From CAYQJL01 sp964612295 (lineage in GTDB: Bacteria; Eisenbacteria; RBG-16-71-46; CAIMUX01; WJJG01): a DNA stretch of 64,000 nt. The notes under the pieces were generated by a model. That model was not told the DNA's origin. It saw only the letters and a program-made list of their open reading frames with translations, and did not search any database. Shown piece by piece: positions 61,301 through 64,000 of this stretch. The position numbers and the translations under genes are program-made. Where the stretch lies: contig CAZTDY010000003.1 in assembly GCA_964612295.1 (NCBI GenBank), forward strand, positions 1 through 64,000, read 5' to 3'. Position 1 is the first letter of the stretch, and each line of letters opens with the position of its first letter.

Positions 61301-61870
61301 CACCGATCCTCACCGGCCACCGTTCTGCTGGGCACCGATGCCCGCGAGGATACGATCAAGGAACAGATGATCGGCCGGCGAATCCTGCACTTCGCAACCC
61401 ATGGGTTCTTCTGCCCCGCAGCGGGCTCGGGAGGCTCTGAGTCGGAGACGATCGAGGAGAACCCGCTGCTGAGCTCCGGTCTCATCCTCGCACCCACTCC
61501 GGACGAGGAGGACGGATTGCTCACCGCGCTCGAGCTGACCGGCCAAGATCTCTACGGCACCGACTGGGTCGTCCTGAGTGCCTGCGGATCGGGCCTGGGA
61601 CGCATCCAACTCGGGGAAGGGATGTGCGGATTGCGGCGTGCGTTCGAGATGGCCGGCGCCCGGACCGTCATCATGGCCCTGTGGCGCATCGATGACCGGG
61701 TCGCCAGCGATTTGATCGTCCGCATCTATCGCCATCGCCTCGGCGGAGCGACCACGGTGGATGCGGTTCGCAACGCCGCCCTGGACCGAATGCGCGAGCA
61801 GCAGGATCGTACGGGCCGGCTTCACCCGGCGGCGTGGGGCGGGGTCATCTCGGAGGGCGATTGGCGCTGA
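58361..61870 (+). CDS. exported TPR-CHAT protein (caspase-like peptidase), second copy
   Basis: The 1169-residue protein has a signal or anchor helix (about 25-45, GILLTVAATLFFLFAIPTVHA). At least eight kinesin-light-chain-type TPR repeats follow (FAEAKERYDRAIALHETRMG, FTAARDLYERCLRIRTRAYG, VDEGVDLLTRCLEIREKAYG), then a coiled helix (EQLAQARSEKEAAERALAEA). The CHAT peptidase domain (about 830-1169) has an intact dyad: H1014 (LHFATHGFFCP) and C1075 (VLSACGSGLG). GGAG lies 7 nt before ATG 58361. It converges on an anti-sigma/ECF pair 12 nt downstream, mirroring the 25658-30146 layout. An exported caspase-like protease regulating or regulated by the ECF system is an attractive idea but not shown. 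Confidence 0.88.
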   Translation: MDGAVHRLRGPTYTGRFDWRTGRGILLTVAATLFFLFAIPTVHATGNPALSAFATTVDSLQAAGAYGRADDLARAGLKRARQELDPTSLDLADWLNRAGRSAFSAGDLDTAQSHFARAQDIAEPKGQAGRLVALCALRGLRDVAIDRSDVEPAHELAARCLDEGERIYGAGSPELAEDVTALAGAHLMQDQVGDAEELLAAATLRIESTWGPDHPQLGILLQESALLALRRGQFAEAKERYDRAIALHETRMGPDHPDLTAALSGLAIVLRRQGDFTAARDLYERCLRIRTRAYGPDHPRVATTLHNLGVLLDHIGEVDEGVDLLTRCLEIREKAYGEENAEVALTLITLSSALNIQGKQAESVLACRRAVAITEEVLGETHTQTARALLRLAHILQQQGNHAEAEGLLQRGYDITESIYGSPHPELASYLASMSWCQHVLGRQEEAQANAQRAIENAVAVYGPDHYKVALQKRDLARILLERRQTSEARSLLVECERIFAGALGEDHAALVRIHTGLAWAALQEDDIQQARHHAARAIEVSRASHGELNLGEVGILQLAAVISHFAGDHEESIELARQAARLALAFQTEIYPVSSESEALSYAQMPLQAARLLMGLVAEAPSPEAFMEITFSYLASTHGQVLDRMAQRQRLRDFCTRVDPELCMSWDRYRAVAQRLANLVVRGPRGRTADYREQLAQARSEKEAAERALAEASARLSRPSPAGAAAALSLTSELAALLEPNARLIQFVHYPGLDFAWQAWERNARSPKLWSFGEQNARYAAFCLSRGDEGSGPSLRFVDLGAAAGIDSLILAYRQAIDAVDAGRRPTAREEAEYRQAARHLHARLWAPLADRSGALPVAARDASPPLTLVIPAARLHLIDFGTLLDEEERPVIETERIHWLSSARDLARLADPAGVSRGVGLLAVGNPRRPQTEIEMFSPTASAQRDAAESLCSEAYRELGPLPAAEDEVRAAEELFTHHRSSPATVLLGTDAREDTIKEQMIGRRILHFATHGFFCPAAGSGGSESETIEENPLLSSGLILAPTPDEEDGLLTALELTGQDLYGTDWVVLSACGSGLGRIQLGEGMCGLRRAFEMAGARTVIMALWRIDDRVASDLIVRIYRHRLGGATTVDAVRNAALDRMREQQDRTGRLHPAAWGGVISEGDWR

Positions 61871-61882
61871 TGGCGCTCCCCC

Positions 61883-62839
61883 CTACTCCACCCGCAGCGG
61901 ACTGGAGAAGATCTGCTCGCCGGCCGGGGTGAGGACCACCACGTGGTAGTCACCCGGGCTGAGGGTCGCCGGTTCGAGCACGAGGGTCAGCGTGTAGTTT
62001 TCGGCAAAGGTCTTGCCCCGCACCGTAGATTGCCAGACCGCCGATCCACCCTCCGGACGGATCTGTATCTCGTAAAGGCCCTCGGGCTCCGGCGGGGCGG
62101 CAAGTCTGGTGAACTCGATCTGGATTGGCTGGCGCACCTTGCCGTCGGTCGTGATGGGCGCGCTCTCGGTCTCAGCACCCGACCGCGCCTGACCGCTTTC
62201 ATCGGCCAGGAGAATCGCAGGCCCGACCCAGGCCGCCGGCGAGCTGTCTGAAGGGCCCTGCGCAGTCTGGCTGACGATCAGCAGCACACAGGCCAGGACC
62301 GCCACGACCAGGTAGGCCGCCGCGGGCGCGGGCCGCAGGATGCCGGCGCCGAGCGTGTCCCAGAGCTGTCCCCACCAACCACGCGGGCCGGCATCCGGCG
62401 CAGCCGCCTGCGTATCCGCAGAGCGGACCCCGCTCCCGGGATCATTCGCCTCGACGGCGCAGAGGACGCCGATGCACTCGCTGCAGACCGCACAGCCCTC
62501 GAGGTGTGACTCCAATCGCCGGCGGGCCCGGTCACCCAATCGTCCCGGCGCCTCGGCAAACAGGACGAGCGACTCATCCTCGGGATGCCAATCCCCCACC
62601 TCACGCGCTTGCGATTCGAAATCGGCTGCAAAGGCCAGTCGCTCCGCACACGCTTTGCACGACCGGGTGTGATCCTCGACACGCTCCCGTTCGCTCTGAC
62701 TGAGCGAGTCGGTCGGCATCCAGGGAATGAGGGCCCGAATCTCGGCGCAGCCCGTTCCTCCCGGAGTCCCTCGTGATGTTGATTGCGTTGTCACCTTCAA
62801 GTCCTCCGCTTCCCAGGGGTAGGAAACCGAATCGGTCAT
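61883..62839 (-). CDS. membrane anti-sigma factor with two zinc fingers
   Basis: The 318-residue protein has two zinc-binding units: C31 with H57-x3-C61-x2-C64 (DHTRSCKACAERL) and H112-x3-C116-x2-C119 (SHLEGCAVCSECI). One transmembrane helix lies at about 172-192 (AAAYLVVAVLACVLLIVSQT). The outer beta-sandwich (QIEFTRLAAPPEPEGLYEIQ, NYTLTLVLEPATLSPGDYHV) is not TPR, unlike the 26243 protein. It overlaps the ECF gene by 4 bp (ATGA), so they are translationally coupled. It converges on the CHAT gene. Confidence 0.88.
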   Translation of the reverse strand: MTDSVSYPWEAEDLKVTTQSTSRGTPGGTGCAEIRALIPWMPTDSLSQSERERVEDHTRSCKACAERLAFAADFESQAREVGDWHPEDESLVLFAEAPGRLGDRARRRLESHLEGCAVCSECIGVLCAVEANDPGSGVRSADTQAAAPDAGPRGWWGQLWDTLGAGILRPAPAAAYLVVAVLACVLLIVSQTAQGPSDSSPAAWVGPAILLADESGQARSGAETESAPITTDGKVRQPIQIEFTRLAAPPEPEGLYEIQIRPEGGSAVWQSTVRGKTFAENYTLTLVLEPATLSPGDYHVVVLTPAGEQIFSSPLRVE

Positions 62840-63378
62840 GCTCGTCCCAGCTCTCGGGCCCTCTCGATACAGCGGTGCAACCGAACCTTGGCGGCGCTCT
62901 CGGAGATGCCAAGGCGCTCCGCGATCTCGCGGCGGGCGAGTCCTTCGTAGTAGGCCAGGCGAATCAGTCGGCGGCAGCGCTCATCCAGCTTGTCCAGGAT
63001 GTGCTGGACCATGAGCCTGCCCTCCATTCGCACCGATTCGTTGCCCGAGGCCGACAGCGGGGGGGCCTCCTCGAGGGGGAGTTCCCTTCCTCGCACCCTC
63101 GAACGCCGATAGCTGCTCACGCAGATATTCTTCGCGATGCGGCGAACGTAGTGCTGAAGGTTGCCGCCGGCGAAACGCCCGGCCTGCAGGTTGCGGATGA
63201 CGGCGAGGAGCGTTTCCTGAACCAAGTCGTCCGAGGACTCGAAACCCCAGGCTCGATGCTCGGCGATGTCCCGGATCCAACCGGTGATTCGCTCCACGGC
63301 CGCTGGGTCTCGGGCCAGCAGGTCGCGTACCGTTGCATCCTGGGCCGGACGAGCCTCTTCGAGATTTCTGGGAAGCAA
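62836..63378 (-). CDS. ECF-type RNA polymerase sigma factor, second copy
   Basis: The 180-residue sigma factor has region 2 (SDDLVQETLLAVIRNLQAGR, LQHYVRRIAKNICVSSYRRS) and region 4 (LDERCRRLIRLAYYEGLARR, IAERLGISESAAKVRLHRCI). The start is TTG 63378, with GGAG 6 nt upstream; no ATG/GTG gives the conserved N-terminus with a ribosome site. It is coupled to the anti-sigma gene by a 4-bp overlap. Sequence is only distantly similar to the 25658 protein. An ECF-like promoter (63500-63523) lies in the divergent direction before the 63664 gene. Confidence 0.9.
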   Translation of the reverse strand: MLPRNLEEARPAQDATVRDLLARDPAAVERITGWIRDIAEHRAWGFESSDDLVQETLLAVIRNLQAGRFAGGNLQHYVRRIAKNICVSSYRRSRVRGRELPLEEAPPLSASGNESVRMEGRLMVQHILDKLDERCRRLIRLAYYEGLARREIAERLGISESAAKVRLHRCIERARELGRA

Positions 63379-63499
63379 GCTCGACTCCTGGCTTGGAGGT
63401 CACTAGGAATGGTCCTGATGCCGATCATCCTAGGATCCTCCTTCCAGGTCGTCAAGCAATGCCCCTCGTCCATCTCGCAACCACAACGGTAATCGCTCC

Positions 63500-63523
63500 G
63501 GAACCGAATCGGTTACAGCCGTC
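63500..63523 (+). promoter_or_regulatory. possible ECF-type promoter before the 63664 gene
   Basis: GGAAC (63500-63504) and GTC (63521-63523) are 16 nt apart, which matches the GGAAC-N16/17-GT pattern of several ECF sigma factors. An inverted repeat AACCGA-a-TCGGTT overlaps the -35 box. It lies about 140 nt before ATG 63664. Confidence 0.3.
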
Positions 63524-63663
63524 CGCAGAGCCGGATCAGAAACGGCCCCAAATGCCATTTTCCGTGTAACCCCGGGGGCCGTGGAGCGATTGAACCGGTA
63601 CCAAGAAGGCAAACGTGCCAGTTCCCCCCCCACAAAACACGCGCCCGAATGAGGAGGTTGAGA

Positions 63664-64000
63664 CCATGCGCTTCAGTCTGCCATGTTTCGTAGCAATCGT
63701 GGCTCTCCTGCTGGGCAGCGCGGCTGCCGCAGGTGAGCTTTCAGTTTCGAGGAACGGAGAGGAGTCGACAAGCGCGCTCCTGTCCACAACCGCTCCCGCC
63801 GGCCGAGCCGAATTGCCCCCCCAGGATGACAGTGCTGATGGCGATCGCCCGGTCTATATTCTGGGGACCAACTGGTTCTTCCATGATACGGGGACAGGCA
63901 CCTACGGCTCCAACAAGTGGGGGCAGAGCAGCACGGCTCCCGATCTGGTCGAGTCGATGGATCAGACCGCTCCCACCGGCACCGGGTCGAATCAATTTCT
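63664..64000 (+). CDS. secreted protein, 5' part only (continues beyond the window)
   Basis: ATG 63664 is preceded by GAGGAGG 8 nt upstream and opens a frame that stays open to the window end (112 codons). The signal peptide is SLPCFVAIVALLLGSAAAAG. The next part is Ser/Thr/Asp-rich with DRPVYILGTNWFFHDTGTGT and LVESMDQTAPTGTGSNQF. This resembles the N-terminal part of secreted proteins of this lineage, but no domain is complete. Start chosen from the ribosome site and signal peptide. Confidence 0.7.

Noticed and set aside
62773..63492. 239-codon + strand open frame
   Set aside because: Antisense to the ECF and anti-sigma genes; no ribosome site.
1..64000. CRISPR array, tRNA, rRNA, IS element or prophage
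   Set aside because: No regularly spaced repeats, no TPsiC-box cloverleaf, no transposase or phage proteins were found by eye; a tRNA scan would be needed to be sure.

Overview
This window is GC-rich bacterial chromosome. There are no rRNA or tRNA genes, no CRISPR array, no transposase and no phage genes that I could recognise. Six secreted proteins end in a FlgD-like Ig/beta domain (one- or two-strand patterns such as VDLQGRRV ... AGVYFxRL) of the kind that serves as a cell-surface sorting domain. Two more proteins end in a short tail with a W-G-x-I-K core. This mix, together with TPR/CHAT proteins and GldA/F/G-type ABC genes, suggests a Gram-negative member of the FCB superphylum, for example the Eisenbacteria/Krumholzibacteria/Latescibacteria neighbourhood. 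That placement is an inference from gene content, not a phylogeny.

Layout. 1-570: 3' remnant of a beta-helix surface protein. 722-7065: a housekeeping run on the + strand: tilS, an Hpt-like phosphoribosyltransferase, ftsH, folP, cdaA (c-di-AMP synthase) and a zinc-ribbon thioredoxin. 7177-13750: minus-strand genes for an HNH nuclease, a GH114-type glycosidase, an NlpC/P60-like amidase and a large beta-propeller surface protein. 14352-15812: a GT-C membrane glycosyltransferase. 15835-18599: a minus-strand SOS unit, lexA-dinB plus a DUF72 gene, with a GAAC-N4-GTTC operator inside the lexA promoter. 18913-19968: an exported thioredoxin-fold protein read through an in-frame UGA followed by a bacterial-SECIS-like hairpin, i.e. 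a candidate secreted selenoprotein. 20172-25470: a decarboxylase, a propeller surface protein and a predicted beta-barrel. 25658-30770: ECF sigma factor, zinc-finger anti-sigma/TPR protein and a CHAT lipoprotein. 30875-35313: an FG-GAP surface protein and typA. 35440-39204: spoVG, a VOC protein and several unknowns, one with a frameshift in a G8 run. 39251-43464: a complete TPR-associated TRAP transporter (TatT, DctP, DctQ, DctM). 43608-49931: a second GT-C protein and a GldA-GldF-GldG-DUF4340 ABC operon. 50025-54996: receiver-like protein, RseP, a YugP-like metalloprotease and a TPR membrane protein. 55361-58285: M28 peptidase. 58361-63378: a second CHAT/anti-sigma/ECF cassette. 63664-64000: start of another secreted protein.

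How the genes fit together. The left part is core metabolism and envelope maintenance. Much of the rest is exported: degradative enzymes and beta-propeller proteins carrying surface-sorting tails, with proteins that could sense or process the envelope (two ECF/anti-sigma/CHAT sets, RseP, FtsH). Recognisable sigma-70-like promoters (TTGnnn, 17-18 nt spacer, TAnnnT) occur in front of many genes and helped choose start codons; a few genes have the -10 box only 6-9 nt before the start codon and no ribosome site, suggesting leaderless mRNAs.

The most notable observation is the candidate exported selenoprotein at 18913-19968, which a normal gene caller would truncate or start at the wrong place. 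Next are the two mirrored ECF/anti-sigma/exported-CHAT cassettes, the LexA operator placed exactly within the lexA promoter spacer, and an Hpt-like enzyme whose PRPP loop lacks the usual catalytic aspartate.
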